NCBI RefSeq assembly: GCF_945859685.1
Contig: NC_079147.1
Location: 307,704,485-307,768,484 of the forward strand
DNA length: 64,000 nt
From: Eupeodes corollae
Taxonomy: Eukaryota > Arthropoda > Insecta > Diptera > Syrphidae
Direction: 5' to 3'
Below are positions 35,696-45,670 of this stretch, piece after piece (positions within the stretch are counted from its first letter, which is position 1; each line of letters begins with the position of its first letter). The position numbers and the translations under genes are program-made. The notes beneath the pieces are model-generated. The model was not told the origin of the DNA. It did no database searches and saw only the letters and a list, made by a program, of their open reading frames with translations.

Positions 35696-35839
35696 AAAAA
35701 CGTACGTACACACGCACGCACAGACATCTTTCTAAAAATCTTTTATTTCGACTCTAGGGACCTTGAAACGTCGAGAAATGTCAAAATTTTCAATTTGACA
35801 AATCGGACCCATTACAATAACTTCCTATGGGAAGTTAAT

Positions 35840-36400
35840 AACGGTCGACGCAGGGGACAAGGACAGACAGACAGGCGGATGGAATCGGGGGACCCACTTT
35901 TTTCGACTTTTCTACTATCGTTATGTCGTGTTTGATTGAATTCGAATTTTGTTACGAATGCAATACTTGCCATATAGTTCCCATGTGTCGCAAGTAAAAC
36001 ATTTAAGGACCAGCCTTCATGAACACAAATTTATGAAGTAGATACAATATCGATTAAAGTTATGCACTGCCTCAAATAATCACCATAATTTAAACAACAA
36101 ACAGAGCTGGACCTAGAACCCAGAATTGTGAAACACTTTCTTTTATTTGATTTCATCCGGAATATTTTGTTTCTCAAAAAAGTATACACTTTGCGATTGA
36201 ATCTTATACAAGTTTTTCTTTTATAAAAATGCAAAAGCTTAAATTTACTTTTGTTCGAAACATCCAAAGATTTATTTGCCAATTTTTTGCAATATAAATA
36301 CGGATAATGAAAAAAAAGATACTGCCGGGATATTTTATGTGCATAAATTTCTTGCAATCGAATTTATTTTCTTCTTTCTAAAGTAAGATTAAAAATAAAT
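35840..36400. other. Spacer with a possible short repeat fragment
   Basis: The segment 35845-35935 (GACAGACAGACAGGCGGATG, then GGGGGACCCACTTTTTTCG) looks like an interspersed-repeat tail, but I cannot assign it. The rest is AT-rich and has no supported gene. Confidence 0.3.
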
Positions 36401-38100
36401 GTCAAACAAATTGATTCTTATAAACTCCCCACTTCCTTCTCTGCCTTCTGCGACCATCATCGGGACAGCAAGGAAAGAAAAAGAAACCGACTCCTATATC
36501 AACATTGATGGATGGCTCTACTAAAAATAAAAATATTAGATTCCTTAATATCTATTCCATTCAAGCATAAACGCCCATTGGTATCTCACATTTTACAATA
36601 TTCAAATTAGAAAAAAGGAAAGCTCGTACAAATAAAATCCCAATTTAGAAAAAAGGAAAATAAAAAACAACGAAAAAACAAAAACATATTTTTTAAAAGA
36701 ACCACTTAACAAACGAGATATTCCAAAGACGAAGAGTACAAGTTCCACAAGTGAAACGAAGGACACCGAAGTGGATCATAAAAAACAAAGCGAGCAAGGC
36801 GTATTCCAGCAGTAGCATCAATACCCAATCCAAATCTCTCCACCACATGCCGCGCCACGGCAACCTTCAAAGCTCCCTATATGGTCTGTGGAAAAAATAA
36901 AAGAATATATCTATTGGAATTATCGTCATAGTCGTCGTTGTCTTCGTCGTCGTTTTCGTCGTCACAACTGTCAAACCCTGAGCTTTCCAAATCAATTCTT
37001 CCAAGATGTCTCCCCCGTTTGGAATTTGAATTTTTTTTATTTTCATTTTATTTTCATTTTATATTTGAATGATGTCTCAGTTTTCGAGCCATTGAGTAAT
37101 GGCAAAGTCGTAAACTACCACACTCCTCCCACACCATAGAACCTATCCCACCAAGGCACCAACAACCCGATCCCATCCCCGTTGTCGATCCCAAGTCTCA
37201 ACACAACTCGCTTACTGTTGGTCTTGGAGTTGGAGCTTGAGCTGGAGAGTTAATAAGATTCAAATGTTTTCGAATTAAGCCAGAAACCAAAGAGTACGTG
37301 ACCGTGATTCGAATGATGATGACGACAATGAGCACGACGATGATGGTGATGGTTGTGCCTTCGTCTTCGTCTTCGCTTTGCCATGAGCTATAGAAGGCAG
37401 GACCTTCTGGTGTATTATATAGGAAATAAAATTTAGGAAAGTCTCGTAAAAACCCCACGAATAAAATCCGCAGAAGGCAGAAGAGTATCATCAGAGTAAA
37501 TTCGAAAGTGTTAGATGTGTGTTAGCTACTGTCGTATAGACCACCCTACGGTTACATTCCTCTGTTATAGTTTTGGTTCGGGCTTCGGGTGATGTAAAAG
37601 TAAAAGGGTTGAGTTCGAAAATAGGGAATTCCTTTCCTGTGAATTTTTATTTCCGCTGAGAGAATCGTAAAACAAACACGGCGCATAAGAACAAAAACAA
37701 CAACAACAACAAAAAATCATACTAAATAGAAACAATTGGATACGTGGTAGAAAGTATTTTCAAATTCCCAAATAGGGCTGTAAAAATAGAGGCAATTTAC
37801 AGAAGCATAAACGCCCATTCCGGGGTTTTATAGTTTTGTGCCTAATCGAGTGTAACTAGGGGTTTTATTGCAGCTAGCAGAGCTTAGGGTAGGTAAAAAA
37901 CGAAAAAAAAGAAATCAACATTATTAAAATTGCTGATTCTCTTTTTTGTTGCTTTTTCTTCTTGGTTGTTTTTGGTAAGAACAAAGGTTAAACTCAAGGC
38001 GCATAAAACTTTTTTGCATTGAAGTTTTTTTGAAGTGCTTTAAAATAAACTTCATATTAAATCTACCAATTGAATCGATTCAAAAGAAGGGTGTTGCCCC
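36400..38100. other. Low-repeat block with a recurring 17-bp motif, possible regulatory DNA
   Basis: No mobile element is recognised. Simple CGTCGTC and GATGATG runs occur (36930-36962, 37310-37370). The exact 17-mer AAGCATAAACGCCCATT appears at 36563-36579 and 37803-37819. Short frames on both strands lack domain content. Confidence 0.35.
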
Positions 38101-39263
38101 GCCATATCCCAGCTCAATTTCGCTATAACAGCTTTCGGTCTAAAAAGTGTTAAGCTATTAGTTTTATGGGACCAGCAATTGAGATGACGCACAGATAAAA
38201 AAGGGGGATTCAAATAAGTATTGTTTTTTTGAGAATTTTGATACCAAATACTTCACAGCGATAAACTCGATGCAAATTTTACCGATAAAAGACTTCGTGG
38301 GTCAACTAAAATTCTTTTATATTTAAATTACGTAAGGATTTATTTTATTATTTCCCACATACTAAGAGAATGTAACCTTTCCGAATACTTCAAATAAGTT
38401 GCGTTTGTTTGTTGCAGTCAAATTAAAAAATACCTGAAAGTGTGTGCAATGTTTCACGTTACGTGTTTAATTAAAATAAGTGATACAAGATCTTTTGTTT
38501 GCAATACGACCATATATTTCTGTATCTTCTTCGTAACTAAAACAATATTCCCAAGAATTCTAACCACAGATATTCCTTCTTAAGCCGCACTACACGAATT
38601 TGTAATTCTTTGCCTGACTTTGTATTTTCCAATCAAAATCCTTAGGCTATATACCTTATCTAATGTACATCGGAATCATAAATTAAATCAGATCAAAATT
38701 GTCTTATCAATCTCACTATTTTTGAGATTATAAAAGTATTCATATTTCCTTAAAAGCGGGTAAAATGTAGGAAAATAATACGATTAGAAAGTCAAAAACA
38801 AGTGGATTTATTTTGATGATATCTTATTTATTTGATTATTCTTCACGTACAAAAGTTATTCTTCTACTTTCTGTAATCCAATATTGAAATATTGCAAAGA
38901 TTAACGTGCAAAATGGAATTTTAAATATTTAGTAATATTTGTAGGCATAAAAGAGTGCATTAAGCTATTCTTAAAAGATATTCTATCTTTTTCATATCAA
39001 ACTTTTCTTTACATCTCTCATCATGCATTGTTTTATTATAGAAATGTCCAAAAGATTAGGCTGCGTCTTCGATTAAAGCCACCAAAAGACCTATACATTT
39101 TTTCGAGACATTTTTTACAAAACCATAACAATATATTCATCTAAACCTTTAATCTCATAATTTTATTTTTCTACTTCAAGTATTTTTTTTCTATGACTCT
39201 ATCAATTGACTTTCGTGAATAAATTTATGAACCAGATTAACTTTTTGTTAATAAAAATATACT
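38100..39263. other. AT-rich DNA, no gene seen
   Basis: No supported coding or repeat feature before the tRNA gene. Confidence 0.4.
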
Positions 39264-39337
39264 TGGCCCATGGGGGGATCGAACCCACGACCTTCGCGTT
39301 ATTAGCACGACGCTCTAACCAACTGAGCTAATGGGCC
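39264..39337 (-). tRNA. tRNA-Ile (anticodon AAT), intact
   Basis: This is a 74-nt cloverleaf: acceptor GGCCCAT/ATGGGCC, D stem GCTC/GAGC, anticodon stem TCGTG/CGCGA with loop CTAATAA, variable loop AGGTC, T loop TTCGATC and discriminator A. The Pol III A box (TAGCTCAGTTGG) and B box (GGTTCGATCC) are intact, and a TTTTT terminator follows about 4-9 bp downstream. The gene has no intron. It is identical to the intact plus-strand copies, but its upstream flank lacks their GTTAGAATATC motif, so it is not a simple inverted member of that array. Confidence 0.97.
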
Positions 39338-40440
39338 GCGTGATTATCAAGTTTCTGTTGTGGCACACAAGTTTTTATGAGTATGTGCTATTTTGAGAAG
39401 CGAAAAGAACAATGTGATCTATTCAATGTGAGAAAAGTTACTAATTTGATAGCAATTGATGGCCCATTCTATAAGTTTTGCAAGGTTTCAAAAAAAAAAA
39501 TGATATCATGCACATTTGTAACAATTTAAACACTACTAAAACTTTATTTCTCTTGTTGAAATTTACGAACAGAAAAATAAACAATATGAAAAAAAGCTTG
39601 ATTTAATTTTGCCTGTCTTTTATGGCTAAGATCAATCTGTTCGAATTAGATAGCAGAAGATGTATGTTGTTTTCGTTTATTTCCTTAAACTAAAAATTTA
39701 ATATTGAATTAAATCCAATATTGATGAACATTTTTACTGACAATGGGGACATCATTGAAATCAGGTGACGTATTTCGTGATAACTAATATTTTTTAAGAG
39801 TAAATAAGTCGAAAAATAATAATAGTTGGGGTGTTGAATGCGAACTATAAACAACTTTATCGTTTTCGATTTTAAGTAAATTAGAGCCAAAATAATGTAT
39901 ACAAAATGCAAACACTTTGTGATGTTTTTTTAAATTTTTACTATCAGCTTAAGTAGTACTTTTCTGTAAGCAATTTTTTTTCTGTCAGTTATCAGTAAGT
40001 AGTTCATTCATTAAAATTTTTTTTAAATAAATACATAAACATTTGTTTTTGAATTTGAAAGCTTTCGCTTTGCCGTCAGTTCGACTAGTAACTTTAATTT
40101 ATTCTTACATTGAACAACTTTGTTTTAAATTTCAGTTTTAATTATATTGATTTTTACATATGTACATCTACTAGTTTAATCATATTCACTCATAATCAGT
40201 TTTCTAAATCTGATAGTTGCCAAGCTTTTTCCAATCTGATCTATTAAATATTAGAATTTGGTCTTTAAGAGTGATAGAGAACTTTTAAAATATGAGAATG
40301 TCTTGTATCTGGAAAATGGACAAACGCTTATAAAATGGAAGCAGTCTTCTTTGGATTGGTTGATGATTGGTTGGTTGAAACTCTCATTGTATGGTTTACC
40401 GTTGACACATTAAACTTCGCATCTAGCTTTGAAAATTAAA
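39338..40440. other. AT-rich DNA, no gene seen
   Basis: No supported feature upstream of the tRNA and before the LINE 3' end. Confidence 0.4.
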
Positions 40441-40725
40441 GAATTAGCTTTTTTAGCTTAAAGATTCATTGAAATAGTTATTGTTACTTAGATTAAATTT
40501 TAATTGGCTATATAATATTCGACTTTCTGATTCAATAGCTGTTTTCATAAATTGATTCCGAACCGAGTCTTCATTAAGCTGGATAATTTCATACATTTTT
40601 TCTTTAACATCTAGAATGTTACTTGTATTAATTTGCATATCTATACCATTTTTGTAATATCACCAGTCTTTGTTCCTTATTTCGTATATCAGCATTATTT
40701 TGCTCAGTCGCACATTTGGAAAACC

Positions 40726-41109
40726 TTAGACTTTAATAAAATAATCCGCTTGTAGTTTTAAAGTGCTTGTAAATAACTTTGGTAAGCCAGTTTCTAAGTA
40801 GATCACATAGTTGGGCGTGTTGATTGGTAGGTTGAAGATTTTTTTTATGAAACTCTTCTGAAATTTCTCAATTTCCTCATACTCATCCATTCCCCAAACT
40901 TGATCTGCATAGCATAAAGTGGACTTCACAACTGAATAAAAAATTTGGTATTTGGTAGACAAATATACAAAGTTGTTGGAGAAAATGTTTCTGCATGTTA
41001 AGTTTATTAGACTTTGTGATGTTTTGGCTTTATTGTCAAGGGGCTTACTAAAATTCAGTCGTGGGTTGAGGTTCACTCCAAGATATCTATATTCGTTTGT
41101 CACTTCCAA
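40726..41109 (-). pseudogene. LINE ORF2 thumb and C-terminal segment
   Basis: The frame begins EVTNEYRYLGVNLNPRLNF (the YLGV motif following the palm) and continues with LINLTCRNIFSNNFV, STKYQIFYSVVKSTLCYADQ and VWGMDEYEEIEKFQKSF, then IFNLPINTPNYVIYLETGLP. This is the usual C-terminal region of ORF2. A further 61-codon frame (40453-40638) continues the tail beyond a stop. It belongs with the RT segment at 41467-41946. Confidence 0.85.
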
Positions 41110-41466
41110 ACTTCTTCCGTTGTACTTTCAACTTCAGTCCGATTGGATCGCGAAAAAATCATTATTTTTGATTTGTCTGAATGGATTTATAACCCCCATT
41201 TATCGCAGTATGCAGACAGTCGGTTTATCATCAATTGAAGATTTTCTTTCGATTCCGATAGTATGACCATGTCGTCAGCATAAAGTAAAGCATTTATCCG
41301 AATTCCGGCCATTCTTATTCCTCCAGGTAAGTCGTTAACTATGTCATTAATGAATAGTTAATATAAAAAATGTACTAAGCGGACATTCTTGTTTGACACC
41401 AGAATCAGTACTAAACCATTCAGAATAATAATCCCAAACGTTAGCTTTTGTGTTTGTATACATATT

Positions 41467-41946
41467 CTAGATGAAATGTAAAAATCTGATTGAAACACCC
41501 ATCTGCGAAAGTTCGTATAGTAAAGTATTGCGATTTACCAAATCAAACGTTGCTTTGAAGTCGACAAATATAGAGTAAACCTTTTTATTTCTTGCCTCAA
41601 ATGCTTTGACTATCGATGACAGAGTAAAGATTTGGTCAACAGGGGAGTCATTTTTCCTAAATCCAGCCTGGAACTCTGATAATATCTGTTTCTCTTCTAC
41701 CCACTTTTCCAAATGGTCGACAAGAATTCCGCAAAATACCTTAGCTATAATATTCATTAAAAATAAACCTCTGTAGTTTGAGACGTCATTTATGGAACCT
41801 TTTTTATGTATTGGGAAGATAACCGATTTTTTGTACGAGGAAGAAACTTCCGCTTTCCTAACAATGTTGTTAAAAAGCACAACAAGTTGCAGCTTAAAAC
41901 TTCCCGATGAATTCTTAAAAATATTCGTACGGTACACCATCTTCAC
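41467..41946 (-). pseudogene. LINE RT finger/palm segment
   Basis: This 159-codon frame contains KKSVIFPIHKKGSINDVSNY (finger region), SLMN-like LFLMNIIAKVF, EFQAGFRKNDSPVDQIFTLS and motif A as SIFVDFKATFDLVNRN, with the catalytic Asp present, then LLYELSQMGVS. It is the N-terminal half of an RT that copies element RNA at the nicked target site. It ends at 41467 where the frame shifts; the palm continues in other frames, with LLYADDMV (YADD intact) encoded by 41288-41265. Confidence 0.85.
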
Positions 41947-42344
41947 TTGGTGCTTTATTATTTTTAGTTTTTCGTAAAACTGCTTCTATTTCAAACATAG
42001 ATATATAGGTGTCTAATATATCATCGGTGATGAGAGGTTCAGCATAAGTAAAGACTAAGTAAGAGTTTGTTTGAAGAAGGTTCGAGAAATAAGAGGAAAG
42101 ATCAGCGGCGGATACACCTATGCCAATTATATGTTGAGTACCATTAATATTCTTTGCAAGTTTCCAAAATTCCTTTGTATTCTTTGCTCTGAAAGTGATT
42201 GTGCTTGTTCATTTTCAAAACCAAGTTTCTTTTTATAGCATAGACGTTTATACTGAGAATTCGACTGTATGTACCATTTACGTAATTCTTAATTGTAGGA
42301 TCTGTTAAATGCTTTTGAAAGAGCAAATGATTTGTGTCCTTTTG

Positions 42345-42840
42345 TCACATACCGAGAATATCGAGGTTTTCAGTCTCATTGATGCAAGTGCCATCCATGG
42401 ATAATGGCAAAGGAGGTATATCACGTTTTAACCATACAAGACAGCATTGGGTTTTCGAAGCTTTAAATTCCACTCGGTTTTTTAATCCCCATTGAACAAT
42501 GCTGTTTAGGTCGGAATTTAATGAGCTTATCATATTTTGTCGTTGCAGTTCCACATCCGAAGAAGAGGGATGTGAATCTGAAAACGAATATGAAAAGCTA
42601 AGAGTACTATCGTCAGCGAAACAATGTATTGGATTAGATGTTCCAGACAGGAGATCATTAATAAAAATGAGAAAGAGTGTTGGAGATAAAACAGAGACCT
42701 GGGGCACACCAGCATTTATTTTATGGTTTGGGTAATTTTTCATAAAATAAAGACTTGTGATAGTATACAACAAACTGGGCACGATTTTCGCACTCGAAAG
42801 AGTCAATACCTGTGACATCTTTTATTTTTTTAAATCACTC
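42345..42840 (-). pseudogene. Fragment of a second LINE family (RT palm)
   Basis: The 157-codon frame includes INAGVPQVSVLSPTLFLIFI (PQGS with Gly changed to Val), NPIHCFADDSTLSFSYSF (FADD catalytic box intact), LNSDLNSIVQWGLKNRVEF and ASKTQCCLVWLKRD. Both ends are cut, and it stops at LDILGM exactly where the other LINE begins. It is nearly the same protein as the copy at 60.88-62.7 kb, which is longer, so the two are members of one family. Confidence 0.85.
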
Positions 42841-43554
42841 TAACTTATAAATTGTTCGTAGAAAAAATCAAGCTACTGAAACATCTCGTGATCTGCAAAG
42901 TTGTTTTCAAACATTTTTTTTACAACACATACCGCTCAAAAGATACAACCTAAGAACGTACATATTCGACAAAAAACCTAAATAAATTTAATGCTCACAT
43001 GGGTTCCCTTAGGACTTTTTGTCACTTATTTATAGTGAATTCATCAGTCTCTGTTGCAATTGTTATCGATAGGCAAATTATTTTTCTGAAGTATTAGCTC
43101 TCTTTTGGATATACTGACTTTAATTGAATTTTTACTTGTTTCAAAATTTGAAAGTTTTTGCTTTTTCACATAATATCATCAACTTATATACTGAATAAAG
43201 TTTCAGAATTGTGTTTATATTTCCAAATTGGCTGAAAAATGACGAAGTTATTTAATGTCGAAATAGGTTATGTACTTAATTTATAAATTATGTACCCTAA
43301 TAAAATCATGATCTTTAAAAGCTTAAAGCTTCTTATAAAATTGAACACAAAAACATAAATATTTTTGTTGTGCGTGACTAAGCAAAACATCATATTAACA
43401 TTTAACACCGTCAGCATAGCTATTCAAGCTTTTATGCCTTATCTAAGGCGACAGCTATAAGAAAAGACTTTAAAGCACACGTGGCATAAAAATAAACAAA
43501 AATCATCAGTTTTTCGAACGTCGAAACTTTTACATATCGAAATAATTTACAACT
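42840..43554. other. AT-rich DNA, no gene seen
   Basis: No supported feature. Confidence 0.4.
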
Positions 43555-43627
43555 GCCCGGCTAGCTCAGTCGGTAGAGCATGAGACTCTTAATCTCAGGG
43601 TCGTGGGTTCGAGCCCCACGTTGGGCG
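43555..43627 (+). tRNA. tRNA-Lys (anticodon CTT), intact
   Basis: This is a 73-nt cloverleaf: acceptor GCCCGGC/GTTGGGC (with two G-T pairs), D stem GCTC/GAGC, anticodon stem TGAGA/TCTCA with loop CTCTTAA, T stem GTGGG/CCCAC with loop TTCGAGC, and discriminator G. A box TAGCTCAGTCGG and B box GGTTCGAGCC are intact. A run of seven T lies about 7 bp downstream as a Pol III terminator. No intron. It is isolated between LINE fragments and the tRNA-Ile array. Confidence 0.97.
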
Positions 43628-45670
43628 AATTACATTTTTTTCTTAATTTCCTCAAAGCAATAAATCAACTCATAACAATTCCTTTCTAAAATACAAATAA
43701 ACATAAATTAAAACCCTCCCTCTCCTGTCCATAACCTCATCTACACAGGAAAGGGTCACAAATTAAAAAAAGGAACATCAGAAACAGAGTCCAATCAGGT
43801 CAACACTATAACTTTCATAGGGCTGGACTCATGTACCTTTTTGTACATCGCCTTGGTCGTTTAAAAGAGAGATGATTGGGGAGGGAAACCCTTTTTTTGC
43901 ACTCCAATGCGCTTACCTTATTTGTCATCTGAGAATTGATGACCCTGACTGCCTGACTCGTCGTCGTTCGTTGTTAAACGTAACGTATAACGTTCACCCG
44001 AGTGCCGGAAGTAAGATTGTTCTCTTCTTGAATGACTTTATAATGGGCAAGGGCTAGGGGGAGATATCATCAATCGGCCAAGGGTATACGTTTATACGCA
44101 ATATTTATGCTCCCTACTGCTGAAAGCCTATTTAATGTGTGACCGCAATAATTCATTGCTGGAACCGAATTAATTACTTGCACATTTTCCATTTGTGAAT
44201 GTGGTTGACCGCAAACGCAAAGCCATCCCTTTCTCTCAGTCCTCCTCATGCCTACCTTACCTAGTCCCATTCCCATTCCAATCCTTTGGAATACTACAGC
44301 ATCGACAGTTTCAGGTTGCGGGCACTGCGCTGGCAGGGTTGACGAAGTGGGAATTTATGTGGGGTTGGATAAAAAGAGGTAGGTATCATTGGTCAACATA
44401 TTTACCACCTGCCTACCCCCATGGGGTTATGGGGGATGGTATGAGGAAGGTGTTGTTGTTATGACATCGCCTGGGATGGGATGATAATTGGATTTTACTA
44501 TGTAAAATGATAAACAGATGATGACGACCAATCGAGTGAAGGACTGACCCGTCGCACGACCAAAGTGACGCTTTTGACAACGACGAAATTGACACACAGG
44601 AGGTATATAAGGAGAATCGAAACAAAATGAATCTATAGTAGATATATTCATATACATTACCTTACGTATGTATGTACATATGTATAGAAACCGTTGATGG
44701 AAATGGCGATGGCGGTGAACTGGCGGCGTTTTCGGTCAGATGACCAAAATAGTATGCTAATTAATTCCAACCACACGTTCACATTATATAGAAGATGGAC
44801 AGGACATATTATGTACATATTACTTAGATTAAGAATTATCTATGTATGTATATAAAATATAAATATGTTTGTATTCATGAGGACAGGGTTTGAGTTGGAA
44901 AAGGGCTTAAAAATCTGATCTGCGGATGACAAATTTTACTAAATTTACTTGAAGTAACAAAAGGTGGTTGCTTTGAATAGTAAATATTGTGTAAGGTGAG
45001 TTGTCAAACTATTTCATGTTTAATTTATTAAATGGAAATGAAAGGCATCAGCTGCGCTTTCTAATTTTTTGTACGTAAATACATTTTTTAAGTGATTTTA
45101 AAACTACCACAAATACAACAGGAGGTATTTATTTTCACAATAAAACTTTTTTATAAATTAACTTGGTCGGATTAATTTTTGTTAGAAGATGAAAATCATT
45201 TGAAAAAGAAATAAACTTTTTGATAAATATCAAAATAGTGTATGATGGCGTATGAGTAACATTTTTTCTCATACATTTCATAAAATGGCTTAATGAGAAA
45301 CTAACAACAGCGTCAACATAAACGACATAAATACATAATGTTAGGTTTTATTAAAAATAATTATTAAATTAAAATGTTATGTTTTTACAAAAATAACGAG
45401 GGTGTTTAATTTTAAGTTTGCTTTAAAAGACGGACATTTTATTTAGGGTGCGTTTAAAGTGTTAAAAAAAGTTCTATTGGAAACAAAATTTAGTTGCGCG
45501 AAGGGCCATTAAAAAATTTTGTCGTGTTAATTCAAATATGACTTTATTTTCTTTTTTCCTAAAAAAACATACAATACCATTTAATGCATTTATAAAATTT
45601 GTTTTGTTTTGTTTTTGTTTGTTTGAATAAATCAAATATTTCAACTAACTTCGATGAAAATTTCTGGCAG
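43628..45670. other. Low-repeat block with a candidate conserved non-coding element
   Basis: The part 43850-44750 is comparatively GC-balanced and free of mobile elements. Within it, 44130-44225 carries two Runx-type sites (TGACCGCAA at about 44142 and 44203) and AATTAATTAC homeodomain-type sites in a dense non-repetitive stretch. From 44900 on, it is AT-rich with nothing supported. Confidence 0.35.

Larger units (their letters stand above)
33686..35837 (+). repeat. Family V interspersed repeat, copy D (complete, most expanded)
   Basis: The left end has GAGGCTGGAATGCGACCCAC followed by TAACTTCCCA at 33711-33720; the right end has TGGGAAGTTA at 35828-35837, a perfect 10-bp inverted match to it. 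Between them lie a leader, a tandem array with a period near 174 bp (about 33800-35230), a conserved segment with CTTTAGCGTTTTTGGTTCGT, the CATCTTTCTGCC segment, the ACGTACGG microsatellite, and CTCTAGGGACCTTGAAACGT. No frame resembles a transposase. Because conserved sequence extends about 25 bp outside the left inverted repeat, the exact terminus is uncertain. A MITE or another non-autonomous DNA element with a satellite core is the likely class. Confidence 0.85.
40445..42330 (-). mobile_element. Non-LTR retrotransposon, 5'-truncated copy
   Basis: Minus-strand ORF2 sequence runs from a pre-RT segment near 42300 to a C-terminal tail near 40455. Endonuclease and ORF1 are absent, so it is 5'-truncated; the 5' end abuts another LINE fragment at about 42345. 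The RT is one of the better preserved in the window, with catalytic residues in motifs A and C present, but it is split by frameshifts. Its DFKA-x-FDLVNRN signature also occurs in the plus-strand relic at 18990-19750. Clade not assigned. Confidence 0.82.

Noticed and set aside
35503..35727. Minus frame rich in Arg-Thr-Tyr-Val repeats
   Set aside because: It is only the translation of the CGTACGGA microsatellite in family V.
44070..44657. Several 68-89-codon frames around 44.1-44.6 kb
   Set aside because: They lie on both strands over the same DNA and the region looks like non-coding DNA with transcription-factor-type motifs.
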